Shown piece after piece: positions 34,331 to 45,959 of a stretch of DNA of 64,000 nucleotides. This DNA comes from Taxillus chinensis (Eukaryota; Streptophyta; Magnoliopsida; Santalales; Loranthaceae): the NCBI GenBank assembly GCA_023512835.1, contig CM042084.1, positions 11,404,842-11,468,841 of the forward strand. Direction: 5' to 3'. The notes beneath the pieces are model-generated. The model was not told the DNA's origin and did no database searches. It was given only the letters and a program-made list of their open reading frames with translations. Numbering within the stretch: the first letter of the stretch is position 1; every line of letters begins with the position of its first letter. A program made the position numbers and the translations under genes.

Positions 34331-35869
34331 TGTCACGCCCCCGAATTCCAGGGAACCCGGAACCGGGTACATGACTTCCCCTTGCCCGCACCCGAAAGGT
34401 CAAGGGGTTGGTGACTAGCACCAATAGAGACTACACCGCGGGTCTTGTCTCAAATATGCAATCTTGTACGATCATACATCAAGGGTAATCCCGTACTTTC
34501 CCATATATCATCATGCATACAAAGAGTCAAACAAATCATACGGACATCACATCATACAAGATGCAAATACAACCGTCCACGGACCCATGTCCGGAATATC
34601 ACATAAAACAATACAGAATATAACTGTATCATACATCAGAGTAGTGGGCGTTCTCCTGGAAGAAAGTCCTCCACTAGTCTCGGGTCACACCTGAAAAGGG
34701 TAAGCAACAAGTAGGGGTGAGCGACAAGCTCAGTAGGTGACCCTAACACTCCACATCATGCAACACATATAAGTCTATACTATATGCTCAGTGTACTCGT
34801 GCACAATCATCAGGACTCAGCCTGCAACAAACATCAGGACAACTTGTCCACGATCCTCCATGGGATCCCAGCTCAGAGCACTCAGCCCTAGCTCCACGAG
34901 CTCAACGGCTCAACTCAGGCCTTGCACTGTCCACGCGCAATATGCCCGGCCACAGTCGCCACACAGCCTGCCATCGGTGCATATGCCCGCCACGTCAACC
35001 ACATAGCACCATCGGTGCATCACGGTGAGAACCCAAACAAGTCACGGAGTCCATGCCCCAATACCTCACATCAACATACTAACATTAGTATGGCATGTTA
35101 TTCTCAACATTTCCTTTAGAATTGTAGCCAGTCTTCACAAGTAAATCCTCAACCCTTGATTTATGAAGGAAGTACTCATAGCAGCTATTTTCTTGAAATT
35201 AAAAGTCCCGGAATTGGGTTCCCTTATCATAAATAAGATAATCTAATTTTTGGGGATTTTTCCGAGATGTCTAACCCCATTTTCCAAAAATTCACCACTA
35301 CGAACTTTTGGGTTTTTCCGAGATTTTACACTAAAACCCAATTTTCACATTTTGAAATAGTGGAATTAATTTTTCTAGTATTTTTCTTTGAATCCAAATG
35401 GGGGGTATTTCGTTATTTACATTGTAACTTAAGTATAATACTTGAGGCATAATGGTTTACAATGTAAATGTCCAGGTACGAGTGCCAGACCTGCAATGAA
35501 CACTTGTTTCACTCCTACGGATTTGATCTTTGGGACCGATTACTCCGGACCACTGATCCGGACTAACTCCTCCGGACTAACTACTCCGGACTACTGATCC
35601 GGACTAACTCCTCCGGACTACTGATCCGAAAAAACACTGTTCACTTAGTCCCGGAAACACTATTCACTTAGTCCCGGAAAAACAATGTTCACTTAGTCCC
35701 GGAAACACTATTCACTTAGTCCCGGAAAAACACTGTTCACTTAGTCCCGGAAACACTATTCACTTAGTCCCGGAAACACTATTCACATCGACGGCTACAC
35801 TACCGTCCAGATAGTTACATTCCCATAGAATGACTATCTCTCAAAACTACCCAAATACGAGTCTTTACA
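34331..35869 (-). repeat. copy C 3' LTR, internally deleted
   Basis: It is 1,539 bp long, from TGTCACGCCC to GTCTTTACA on the plus strand. It lacks about 740 bp present in the 5' LTR (42,790-43,525), the join lying near 35,795 at an attcac/ttcac motif. It carries about seven tandem units of the agtcccggaaacactattca type (35,640-35,790). Confidence 0.9.
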
Positions 35870-36160
35870 TCCTCCCCACCTTAGGACTTTTCGTCCTCGA
35901 AAATCAAACACAAGCCCAAAAGACATAGCAAAATCCAAGCTCAAGCACCGCACAACAACAAGACACAAAAATATGATCATCAACATGATCACCAACCACA
36001 CAGTGAATGCAACTCACAACAAGCCAAAAAGGCTCACACGATGCCAGGATGCCAACCAACAAACAACAAGCTAAACCACATCTCAAACAACATATGCAAA
36101 ACAAATGCATAAAACATAACTCATACCTCAGGGAAGGTCCTCACATCCGCCCCACCTCAG
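35870..36160 (-). other. copy C 3' tail with two polypurine tracts
   Basis: The LTR-proximal tract (35,870-35,883, TAAGGTGGGGAGGA on the minus strand) is the expected one. A second, similar tract with the same cgaggac...aagtcctgaggtgggg context lies at 36,146-36,160, next to the end of pol. The 260 bp between them are non-coding. Copies B and D have the same double arrangement. Confidence 0.7.
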
Positions 36161-37680
36161 GACTTATTGTCCTCGAACAGCTCAGGATGAAGAACCCGCA
36201 TCTGGCTCTCTTTTTCCCAAGTCTGCTCCTCCATGCCTCGGTGTCGCCATAACACCCGAACTAGTGGGATCGTCTTGCCTCGCAAGACCCGGTCCCGCCT
36301 GTCCAAAATCTGTGCCAGGCATCTCAACAACGGCACCATCATCGCCCAAGTCTATCTCGCGATAGTCCAACACATGAGAAGGATCTGGGTGATACCGTCG
36401 CAACCGAGACACATGGAACACATCATGTACTCGAGCCAACTCCGGTGGCAAAGCTAACCGATAAGCCACTGCGCCCACGGTGGCAACAATCTCAAATGGC
36501 CCCACAAAACGAGGGGAAAGTTTGGATCCACGTCCAAACCTCCGATGCCCTCGACGCGGTGAAACCCGCAAAAATACACGGTCACCCACCTCAAACCGCA
36601 AAGGTCGACGCCTCGGTCTGCGTAGGACTTCTCGCCTACTCGCGGCTGTTAACATGCGTTGCCGAATCAATCGCACTATCTCTGTGGTCTCTCGAACCAT
36701 ATCGGGACCGAGAACCGCTGTCTCTCCCGTCTCGTGCCCAGACAAGGGTGATCGACAAGGCCGCCCATACGGCGCCTCATATGGAGCCATCCCAATCGTG
36801 GCTCGATAACTGTTGTTGTAAGAGAACTCCACCAAAGGAAGGTGAGTCTCCCAACAACCTCCAAAATCTAGGACACAGGCACGCAACATATCCTCGAGTG
36901 TCCGAATCGTCCGCTCCGATCGACCATCCGTCTGCGGGTGAAAGGTCATCCGAGGTTCACCCTAGTACCCAAGGCTCGCCGCAATCGTCTCCAAAACCGA
37001 GATGTGAACCTCGCATCCCGATCGGATACAATAGATAATGGGACTCCATGCAACCGCACAATAACATCAATATACCTCCGTCCCAAAGTCCTCACCTGGT
37101 CTGTCTCTCGAATCGGAATAAAATGTGCCGATTTGGTCAACCGGTCGACAACTACCCATATCGTGTCGTGTCCCTTGGAACGAGGAAGTCCAGTGACAAA
37201 ATCCATGGTCACGTGGTCCCATTTCCACCTGGCACCGGCAATGATCGCAACTCACCAGTGATCTCAGGTGCTCGCCTTGACCTGCCGACAGGTCAAACAC
37301 CTCCTCACAAAATCAGCAATGACCTTCTTTAGGCCTGGCCACCAATATCGCCTCCTCACGGCATGGTACATCTTGGTCCCACCAAGATGTACACCTAACC
37401 TCGACCTGGTGAAATTCCCGAAGAACCTCCTCCTGAAGAGAAGTGGGAACTATCAGGCGACCCCTATACCTCAATATATGCTCAGCATCCTCGGTCCAAT
37501 CGGAAGATGCCTGCCCCGTCTGAATCTTGTCTCGATGACCTCACAATCAATGTCCCCCAGCGATCCTCTATGATCCCGGGCCGCAACTCAGGGACTGGAC
37601 AACAACACCGAGGGTCCCTCGCCCCTCACCGGTCACCATTTGCAACCTCATCGCCGCTAACCGACCCATCATCTCCCATT
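36157..37680 (-). pseudogene. copy C integrase and chromodomain-like tail
   Basis: Core motifs are [19 protein letters not shown] (first Asp), [13 protein letters not shown] (second Asp) and [19 protein letters not shown] (Glu), so the DDE triad is complete, but the last lies in another frame. The [18 protein letters not shown] and [19 protein letters not shown] segments follow. The tail [19 protein letters not shown] and [14 protein letters not shown] in a third frame is the chromodomain-like end expected of chromoviruses. The N-terminal zinc-finger part (37,300-37,470) is frameshifted. Confidence 0.88.
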
Positions 37681-37689
37681 CTTTAATGG

Positions 37690-39700
37690 CACAATGGGCC
37701 ACCACGGCCCCGCTCTTCCTACTCGAGCATCTGCCACCACATTACCCTTCCCAGGGGGTATACATCATATCAAACCGAAACCATTGCAGGTACTCCACCC
37801 ACCGTCTCTGCCTAAGGTCAGGTCTCGCCGAGAGAAGATATATCGCAAGCTCTTGTGGTCCGTATACACCACAAATTTCTCCCCAAGGAGATAATCTGCT
37901 AGCTCTTTAAAGCAAAGATCACTGCAGCCAACTCCAAATCATGCGTGGGATAGTTCCGCTCATGTGGTCTCAATCGCCTAGATCCATAAGCAATCACCCG
38001 CCGAGTCCGCATCAACACACAACCAAGACCCACCCTGGAAGCATCACAATACACCTCAAAAGGCACACCCTCCTGTGGGAGAATCAAGATAGGTGCCGAG
38101 GTCAATCGTGCCTTCAGCTCCATGAAAGCACTCTCACACGCATCGGACCAAATGAAAGGAACTCCCTTCCTAGTCAAGTGTGTCATAGGAGCCGCCAACC
38201 GGGAAAAATCCTCCACGAACCTCCGATAATAGCCTGTCAAACCAAGGAAGCTACAAATCTCAAACACATTCATGGGCCTCTTCCACGACATGATCGCCTC
38301 AATCTTCTCAGGGTCCACCGTGATACCCTCTCGAAGACACCACATGCCCCAAGAAGTGCACTGTTGCAACCGAAGTCACATTTCGTGAACTTCGCGTACA
38401 ACCGATGCTCCCGCAAGGTCCGCAACACAACCTGGCAAATGCTCCTCATGCTCCCTCTTGGTCGCCGAATAGACCAAGATATCGTCGATGAACACCACAA
38501 CGAACATATCTAAATATGGAGCGAACACCTGGTTCATCAATCCCATAAACACCGCCGGAGCATTCGTGAGCCCAAACGGCATCACAAGCCACTCATAATG
38601 CCCATAGCGACAACCGAATGCGGTCTTTGGGATATCTCGCCTCCCTAACCCTCAATCGATGGTATCCGGACCTCAAGTCTATCTTGGAAAACCATCTTGC
38701 ACCTCGAAACCGATCAAACAGATCATCGATCCTCGGCAATGGATACTGTTCTTACGGTCACCTGGTTGGCTTCAGGTAGTCTATACACAACCGAAGTGAA
38801 CCATCCGCCTTCTTGGCGAACAACACCTGGAGCGCCCCACGGTGAGCTACTCCGCCCGATAAAGCCTCGTGCCAATAGATCATCTATCTGTCTCTTGAGC
38901 TCTCTAAGCTCGTCGGTGCCATCCCGTAGGCCGCTAACCCGATCAGTGTTGTCCCTGGCAACAACTCGATCGAAAACTCTACCTCCCTCATGGGTGGCAA
39001 ACCGACCAAGTCCTCGGGAAACACATCCGGGAACCGATCTACAATGGGTGGCAAAACAGCCTTCCCCTCTCTCCTCCCCGTCAACCAACGTCAAGTGGCT
39101 AACCGGTGGGTCACATCACCCCACCCATGCCTCAAAGGTCCCAAGCCGCATGCCTCCTCGGTCCACTCACCCACAAAGACACCCCGCGTGCCCTCGGGTG
39201 TGAGGAACGTCACACGCCATCGAAAACAATCAATCTTGGCCTCCATGGAGACCAACCAGTCCATACTCAGGATAACATCAAAATCATCTAACTCCATGAT
39301 ATACAAATCACACAACAGGTTAACACCCCCAAGTGTTACCTGACAAGCACGACGGATACTCTCAAGTATCACAATTCCACCCAAAGGTGAAGAACCATCG
39401 AGATCGACTCACCGTCTCCTGGTCTAACTCCAAGCCAACCACCGTAGCATACGAAATAAAAGAATGGGTAGCACCGATCAATCAAAACCGAACAAATAGT
39501 ATGAGAAATGATAATGGTACCTCTCACCACCGAAGGTCCTGCTCTGCCTCGTCCATGGTGGAACCTCTGCCTCTCTACTGGTAAGGGCAAAAGTCCTCCC
39601 TCGTGGTCCACCGCCACTAGCCTGGCCCATTGGGGCCTTGCCCCGCGATCAACATGACCCTGTGCCTCCCGCGAGGCCGCGACCGCAGGTCGCGTCTGCG
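37690..39700 (-). pseudogene. copy C protease, RT and RNase H
   Basis: The protease C-terminal half is clear ([13 protein letters not shown], with Ser where other copies have Gly). RT pieces include WFSK-region relics, [39 protein letters not shown] and [18 protein letters not shown]. RNase H shows [38 protein letters not shown] and FALKS. At least four frame changes occur, several at sites where the other copies have CTG or CAG and this copy has CG (for example near 37,715 and 38,368). Confidence 0.87.
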
Positions 39701-39779
39701 TGCTGCTCGTGCCAGGCAGCACCGACCTCGAGACGGAGCCCCACTCCTCTCGTCCGTGATCTCTGGACGAGGGCCTACA

Positions 39780-40889
39780 CCCTGGTTGAGCTAAGGGTAA
39801 CACATTCCCTAGCTCCATGCCCTACTTTCCCGCATCGGAAACAGGTCATCTTTTTCCTTGGGCGTCTCTCGAGACATGCCCGGTCAAACCACAACTCCAA
39901 CAGTCCCTGGCCTCCTGCCTGGCCGAACTCTCCCGGGGCCCACCGCCTGGTCGGAAACCCCTCGCACCTGCCTCCTCTCAGCCGAGGAGCACCCTGCTCC
40001 CCACTCTGCCTCTTCTTGCTCGGACCGCCGAACCGCCCGGCCTCTGGGCTCTCGCCCGATCCTGACCTCGCTCAATAATGATCGCCTTGTCGACCGCCTC
40101 TCGGTACCGGTCAACCGCATCGGTTCCATTGTCTTTTCAAAGATGGCCTCAAGCCCTGAATGAAGTCCTGTGTCTTTCGGCCTTCCTTTTCCCAAGACTC
40201 CAGAGCAAACCGCCCCAAATCTATGAAGGCCTGCACATACTCCCCCACACTCATGCTACCCTGCACAAGCTTATAATACTCTCTACGTCGAGCCTACTGC
40301 AACGAGCTGGGAAAATACTCCCCAAAGAAGCGCTCAACAAACTCTCTCCAGCTTATCTGACCGCCATGGACAGCTCTAGTGGATTCCCACCACCTGCGTG
40401 GGATACCCAACAAATAGTGCGTCGCCACGCGCACCCGCTCCTCATCCTGGCACCCCAATCATCTCAAAGATGTCCTCTCGTCCATCTAATCCAGGTCCTC
40501 GGCTACCCTGGCCGCGAACCATCCTCAAAAGTCCTGGGTGCGTGTTTCAAAACCGCGCAGCCCCAGTCCACTCCCCGTCGTGCCGGCTCTACCACGACCT
40601 CCTGGCTGGTGCACATCCCGCACCACCCTCTCCCTCCCGCCGCCGAGGCCGTGGTGGCTACCGAGGCTCCGTTGCCTCTTCACTCATCTACCTCTCTAGC
40701 CATATCCCTCATCGAGCCCCGCATACCCCGCATGGCCTCCCGCAACCGAATCAACACCTGCGTCAAATCAGGTCCCACAACGGGAGCCGATGACTTCGCC
40801 GCGGGCTCTGCTGCCCCCTGGTGCCCCGACTCTATCGTGGGTTCCTCTGCCGGACCCTGGCCTCGGACAACCCTCCTCGGTGGTGCCAT
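39780..40889 (-). pseudogene. copy C gag
   Basis: The start is the ATG at 40,887-40,889 (MAPPRRVVRGQG), matching the B gag start. The N-terminal part runs to a stop near 40,680. The core then continues through several frame changes (EERVRVATHYLLGIP and FVERFFGEYF regions), with zinc-knuckle relics near 39,820-39,900. The long plus-strand frames over this stretch are antisense shadows. Confidence 0.8.
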
Positions 40890-41318
40890 CACACCGGCTA
40901 CAACAACAAACAACAAACAACAAACAATCAATACTAGACCGCTAAGACAAACAACCATCAAAGGCACAACCGACTTGTAGGTTCTCACCACACGACCCGT
41001 AGGTCCATACCATGCATATAGCATCGTGTCACCCCTCAGGGTACACCACAATCAAGTCCTGGCTCTCACGGCCATGTGCCATCCTGGCACCACATACAAG
41101 CACATCACACACAAAGACAAGCTAGTGCCCTATATGCACACAATCATACCACTAAGCAATGCACCCCATCCCCATGTATGCTCCTAGGATGATCTAACCG
41201 ACACCAAAATAACCTAGAATACATGTAAAGACTGCGTTGATCAGGCGCCCTCCCTACGTTTTCCAAGTCACATGGAATCAATTAACCACCCTTCACTAAC
41301 CTAGGTCCACTAGACCAT

Positions 41319-41329
41319 GCTCGATACCA
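41319..41329 (-). other. copy C primer-binding site with one missing base
   Basis: On the minus strand this reads TGGTATCGAGC, compared with TGGTATCAGAGC in copy B (CAG to CG). It lies three bases inside the 5' LTR. Confidence 0.8.
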
Positions 41330-41332
41330 ACT

Positions 41333-43134
41333 TGTCACGCCCCGAATTCCAAGGGAACCCAGAACCGGGTACATGACTTCCCTTGCCCGCATCCGAAAGG
41401 TCAAGGGGTTGGTGACTAGCACCAATAGAGACTACACCGAGGGCGCCGTCTCAAATATGCAATCCCGTACACCATACATCAAGGGTAATCCCGTACTTTC
41501 CCATATATCATCATGCATACAAAGAGTCAAACATATACAGACATCACATCATACAAGATGCAAATACAATCGTCCACGGACCCATGTCCGGGATATCACA
41601 TAAAACAATATAGAATATAATCGTATCATACATCGGAGTAGTGGGCGTCCTCCTGGAAGAAAGTCCTCCACTAGTCTCGGGTCACACCTGAAAAGGGTAA
41701 CCAACAAGTAGGGGGTGAGCGACAAGCTCGCAGGTGACCCTAACACTCCACATCATGCAACACATATAAGTCTATACTATATGCTCAGTGTACTCGTGCA
41801 CCGTGTAGTGTGCACAATCATCAGGACTCAACCCGCAACAAACATCAGGACAACTTGTCCACGATCCTCCATGGGATCCCAGCTCGAGCACTCAGCCCTA
41901 GCTCCACGAGCTCAACGGCTCAACTCAGGCCTTAGCCTGTCCACGCGCAATATGCCCGGCCACGGTGCCCACACAAGCGCTGCCATCGGTGCATATGCCT
42001 GCCACGTCAACCACATAGCACCATCGGTGCATCACGGTGAGAACCCAAACAAGTCACGGAGTCCATGCCCCAATACCTCACATCAACATACTAACATTAG
42101 TATGGCATGTCATTCTCAACATTTCCTTTAGAATTGTACGGTCTTCACAAGTAAATCCTCAACCCTTGATTTATGAAGGAAGTACTCATACGCTATTTTC
42201 TTGAAATTAAAAGTCCCGGCATTGGGTTCCCTTATCATAAATAAGATAATCTGATTTTTGGGGATTTTTCCGAGATGTCTAACCCCATTTTCCAAAAATT
42301 CACCACTACGAACTTTTGGGTTTTTCCGAGATTTTACACTAAAACCCAATTTTCACATTTTGAAATAGTGGGAATTAATTTTTCTAGTATTTTTCTTTGA
42401 ATCCAAATGGGGGATATTTCGTTATTTACATTGTAACTTAAGTATAATACTTGAGGCATAATGGTTTACAATGTAAATGTCCAGGTGCAGTGCGGTCCAG
42501 ACCGCAATGAACACTGTTTCACTCCTACGGATTTGACTGTGCTGGATGATTACTCGGACTGCGATCCGGACTAACTCCTCCTGGACTAACTACTCCGGAC
42601 TACGATCCTGGACTAACTCCTCCTGGACTGATCCGGAAAAACACTGTTCACTTAGTCCCGGAAACACTATTCACTTAGTCCCGGAAAAACAATGTTCACT
42701 TAGTCCCGGAAACACTATTCACTTAGTCCCGGAAAAACACTGTTCACTTAGTCCCGGAAACACTATTCACTTAGTCCCGGAAAAACACTGTTCATCGTCG
42801 TTTTTGCCAATTTTCTCACTGAACGGCAACCCAAAGAACCCCAAACACTCATAAACACATTTATTTTGATATACACCCCATTACACGTCTTAAATAACTC
42901 TAAATTTCATGTAATCACAGAAATACCTCTTTTATGCATTTAAATCACAAGATTCAACCAAAAATTGGGTTTCCCCCAAATCTTAAGGTTCACCCCCAAA
43001 TTCCATGATTTCACCCAAATTAAGCATGCTAAGCCTACTATGAATCATATAAGGAGTTAGAATCACCTACCTGGAAGATTCTTTGCAATCCACGAGCTCC
43101 AATCGCCCCAAAATCGCCAAGAAAGCTCTACGCT

Positions 43135-43207
<73 letters not shown>

Positions 43208-43607
43208 CTCAAACATGCACGTACCAATAATTGGCAATTAAAGATATAAGGCAGTTCTTAATTATATATATACCGTTGCCAATAATTGGCCTCCCATCAA
43301 TAATTGACCCGAACGCAATAATTGACCTCCCGAGGTCACGAACTCCAAATTGAGTCAAATTACTGTCAAAACGCTCGAAATAACGAGCACAACACTGTTC
43401 AGATATTATCACACTCAAATGACTGCTCAAACGCAAAGTCAACCAATAAACCCCAAAAAGTCAACAATCGGGTCAAACGGGGCCCCGACTTGGAATCGGG
43501 CCCAAGTACAGTCAAAATGCTCACATCGACGGCTACACTACCGTCCAGATAGTTACATTCCCATAGAATGACTATCTCTCAAAACTACCCAAATACGAGT
43601 CTTTACA
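41333..43607 (-). repeat. copy C 5' LTR
   Basis: It is 2,275 bp, from TGTCACGCC to GTCTTTACA (plus strand). It contains the cccggaaacactattcactt minisatellite (42,640-42,790), a (TC)n run at 43,141-43,205, and the region missing from the 3' LTR. The leader following it is at about 40,890-41,318. Confidence 0.9.
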
Positions 43608-44239
43608 TGTGTGGCACTGTGTCCGGGCATATAGCGTTGTGGTAGGAATAAGTGCCCTGAGCTGGGATCCTGTTGGGGATCATGGACAGGATGTCCTGTG
43701 TGGGCAGGCTGGGTCCTGATGTTTGTTTACGGGCTGAGTCCTGATGATTGTGCACACTACACGGTGCACGAGTACACTAAGCATATAGTATAGACTTGCA
43801 TGTTTGCATGCTGTGAAGTTTTAGGGTCACCTACTGAGCTTATCGCTCACCCCTACTTGTTGTTTACCTTTTTTAGGTGTGACCCAAGACTAGTGGAGGA
43901 CTTTCTTCCAGGAGGACGCCCACTACTCTGATGTATGATACAGTATTATATTCTGTATTGTTTTGTGTGATATCCTGGACATGGGTCCGTGGACAGTTGT
44001 ATTTGCATACTGTTTGTGATATGATGTCTGTATGACTGTTTGACTTATTGTATGCATGATGATATATGGGAAAGTACAGGATTACCCTTGATGTATGATT
44101 GTACAAGGTTGCATGATTGAGACAGCACCCGCAGTGTAGTCTCTATTGGTGCTAGTCACCAACCCCTTGACCCTTCGGGTGCAGGCAAGGCGAAGTCATA
44201 TTCCTAGTTCCGAGTTCCCTGGAATTTGGGTGCGTGACA
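43608..44239 (+). repeat. gypsy copy B 5' LTR, segment 3
   Basis: It begins with the second TGTGT and runs to the LTR end GTGCGTGACA. It matches 51,344-51,934 of the 3' LTR and continues about 45 bp beyond it, showing what the 3' LTR has lost. Confidence 0.9.
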
Positions 44240-44242
44240 AGT

Positions 44243-44254
44243 TGGTATCAGAGC
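44243..44254 (+). other. copy B primer-binding site (tRNA-iMet)
   Basis: The sequence tggtatcagagc, extended to catgg, begins three bases after the 5' LTR end at 44,239. A leader of about 500 bp without coding sequence follows to the gag ATG at 44,755. Confidence 0.9.
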
Positions 44255-44754
44255 ATGGTCTAGCGGACCTAGGTTAGTGAGGGGTGGTTAATTGATCCTA
44301 TGTAACTTGGAAAACTGTAGGGAGGGCGCCTGATCAACGCAGTCCTTACATGTATTCTCGGTAATGTTGGTGTTAGTTAGATCATCCTAGGAGTATATGT
44401 AGGCATGGATGCTTTTCTAGTGGTATGATTGTGTGCATATAGGGCACTAGATTGTCTCTGTGTGTGATGTGATTGCATTTGGGTGCCTTAATGGCACGTG
44501 GCTATGAGAGCTAGGACTTGATTTTGTGTGTCTTAAGGGGTGACACGATGCTATATGCATGGTTGATGACCTACGGGTCGTGTGGTGTACCCTGAGGGGG
44601 ACACGATGCTATATGCCTGGTTGTGGACCTACGAGTCGTGTGGTGAGAACCTATGAGTTGATTTGTGCCTTTGATGGTTGTTTGTGCTAGCAGTGCTACA
44701 GGAGAGCCAGGACTTGATTTTGATCGTTTGTTGTTTGTTGTTGTGGCCAGTGTG

Positions 44755-45900
44755 ATGACACCACCAAGGAGAGTTGTCCGAGGCCAGGGCCCGACAGAGG
44801 AGCACACGATAGAATCGGGGCACCAGGGGCAGCAGAGCCCGCAGCAGAGGTTATCAGTTCCCGTTGTGGGACCTGATTTGGCTTAGGTGTTGATTCAGTT
44901 GTAGGAGGCCATGCAGGGTATGCAGGGCTCGATGAGGGAGATGACTAGGGAGGTGGATGAGCTGAAGAGGCAGCAGCTGCCTCAGCAGCAACCACAACCT
45001 CAGCAGCAGGAGGCGAGGGTGGTGCAGGATGTACACCAGCAGGAGGTCGTGATAGAGCCAGTGCGACGAGGGGTGGATTGGGCTGCATAGTTTTTGAAAC
45101 ATGCACCCAGGACTTTTGAGGATGGTTCGCGGCCAGAGGCAGCCGAGGACTGGATTAGATGGACAGAGGACATCTTTGAGATGATTGGGGTGCCAGATAA
45201 CGAGTGGGTGCGAGTGGCGACCCATTATCTGTTGGGTATCCCACGCAGGTGGTGGGAATCCACGAGAGTTGTCTATGGCAGTCAGATAAGCTAGCAAGAG
45301 TTTGTTGAGCGCTTCTTTGGGGAGTATTTTCCCAGCTTGATACAGTATGCCCGACGGAGAGAGTATTATGAGCTTCAACAGGGTAGCCAGACGGTGGGTG
45401 AGTATGTGCTAGCCTTCACAAATTTAGGGCAGTTTGCTCTTGAGGCTTGGGAAAAGGAAACCCCTAAGACGCAGGACTTTATTCAAGGCTTGAAGCCATC
45501 TTTGAAAAACAAGCTGGAACCGATGTAGTTGACCAGCTACAGGGAGGCGGTCGACAAGGCACTCATTATTAAGCGAGGTCAGGATGAGGCGAGAGCCCAG
45601 AGACCAGGCGGTTCGGCAGGTCCGAGTAGGAAGAGGCAGAGTGGGGAGAGCAGTGCACTTCATCCTGAGAGGAGGCAGGTGAAAAGGGTTTACAGCTAGG
45701 CGGTGGGACCCTATGAGAGTTCATCCAGCAGGAGGCCAGGTGCCTATTGGAGTTGTGGTTTGACTGGGCATGTATCGAGAGATTGCCCGAGGAAAAAGAT
45801 GACATGCTACCGATGTGGGAAGGTGAGACATGGAGCTAGGCAATGTGTTCCCCTTAGCTCGACCAGCAGTGTAGGCCCTTGTCCGAGAGAGCAGGGATAG
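44755..45900 (+). pseudogene. gypsy copy B gag
   Basis: From ATG 44,755 (MTPPRRVVRGQGP) one frame runs to 45,900 but is cut by about six in-frame stops (for example 44,884, 44,902, 45,088, 45,292, 45,526 and 45,700), all TAG at codons where a CAG or TGG is likely. A Gln-rich segment (QQLPQQQPQPQQQ) precedes the gag core (TFEDGSRPEAAEDWIRWTED; RRWWES; LQQGSQTVGEYV). Two zinc knuckles follow: YWSCGLTGHVSRDC lacks its first Cys, and CYRCGKVRHGARQC is complete. Lack of frameshifts but many TAGs points to cytosine deamination as the main cause of decay. Confidence 0.92.
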
Positions 45901-45959
45901 AGGAGTGGGGCTTCATCTTAGAGGTTGGTACAGCCAGTACAGAGCGCGCAGACGCAACC

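Larger units (their letters stand above)
34331..43607 (-). mobile_element. gypsy copy C, nested in copy B, TSD TGTGT
   Basis: This is a 9.28-kb element on the minus strand with two LTRs, PBS, polypurine tract and gag-pol. The target duplication TGTGT flanks it (34,326-34,330; 43,608-43,612), and the flanks join into the sequence seen uninterrupted at about 51,340. It belongs to the same family as A and B but keeps many more CG dinucleotides. Its coding region is broken mostly by small insertions and deletions, while A and B carry mostly nonsense transitions. Both facts fit a younger insertion. Confidence 0.93.

Noticed and set aside
36445..37038. 197-codon plus-strand open frame
   Set aside because: Antisense shadow of the copy C integrase, which is clearly recognisable on the minus strand.
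40078..40980. 300-codon plus-strand open frame
   Set aside because: It is antisense to gag of copy C. GC-rich gag sequence leaves the opposite strand open, and the translation has no domain.
41318..41330. Possible tRNA gene at gctc(t)gatacca motifs (11,234; 41,319; 61,555)
   Set aside because: Only the 12 bases complementary to the tRNA 3' end are present, each next to an LTR: primer-binding sites, not tRNA genes.
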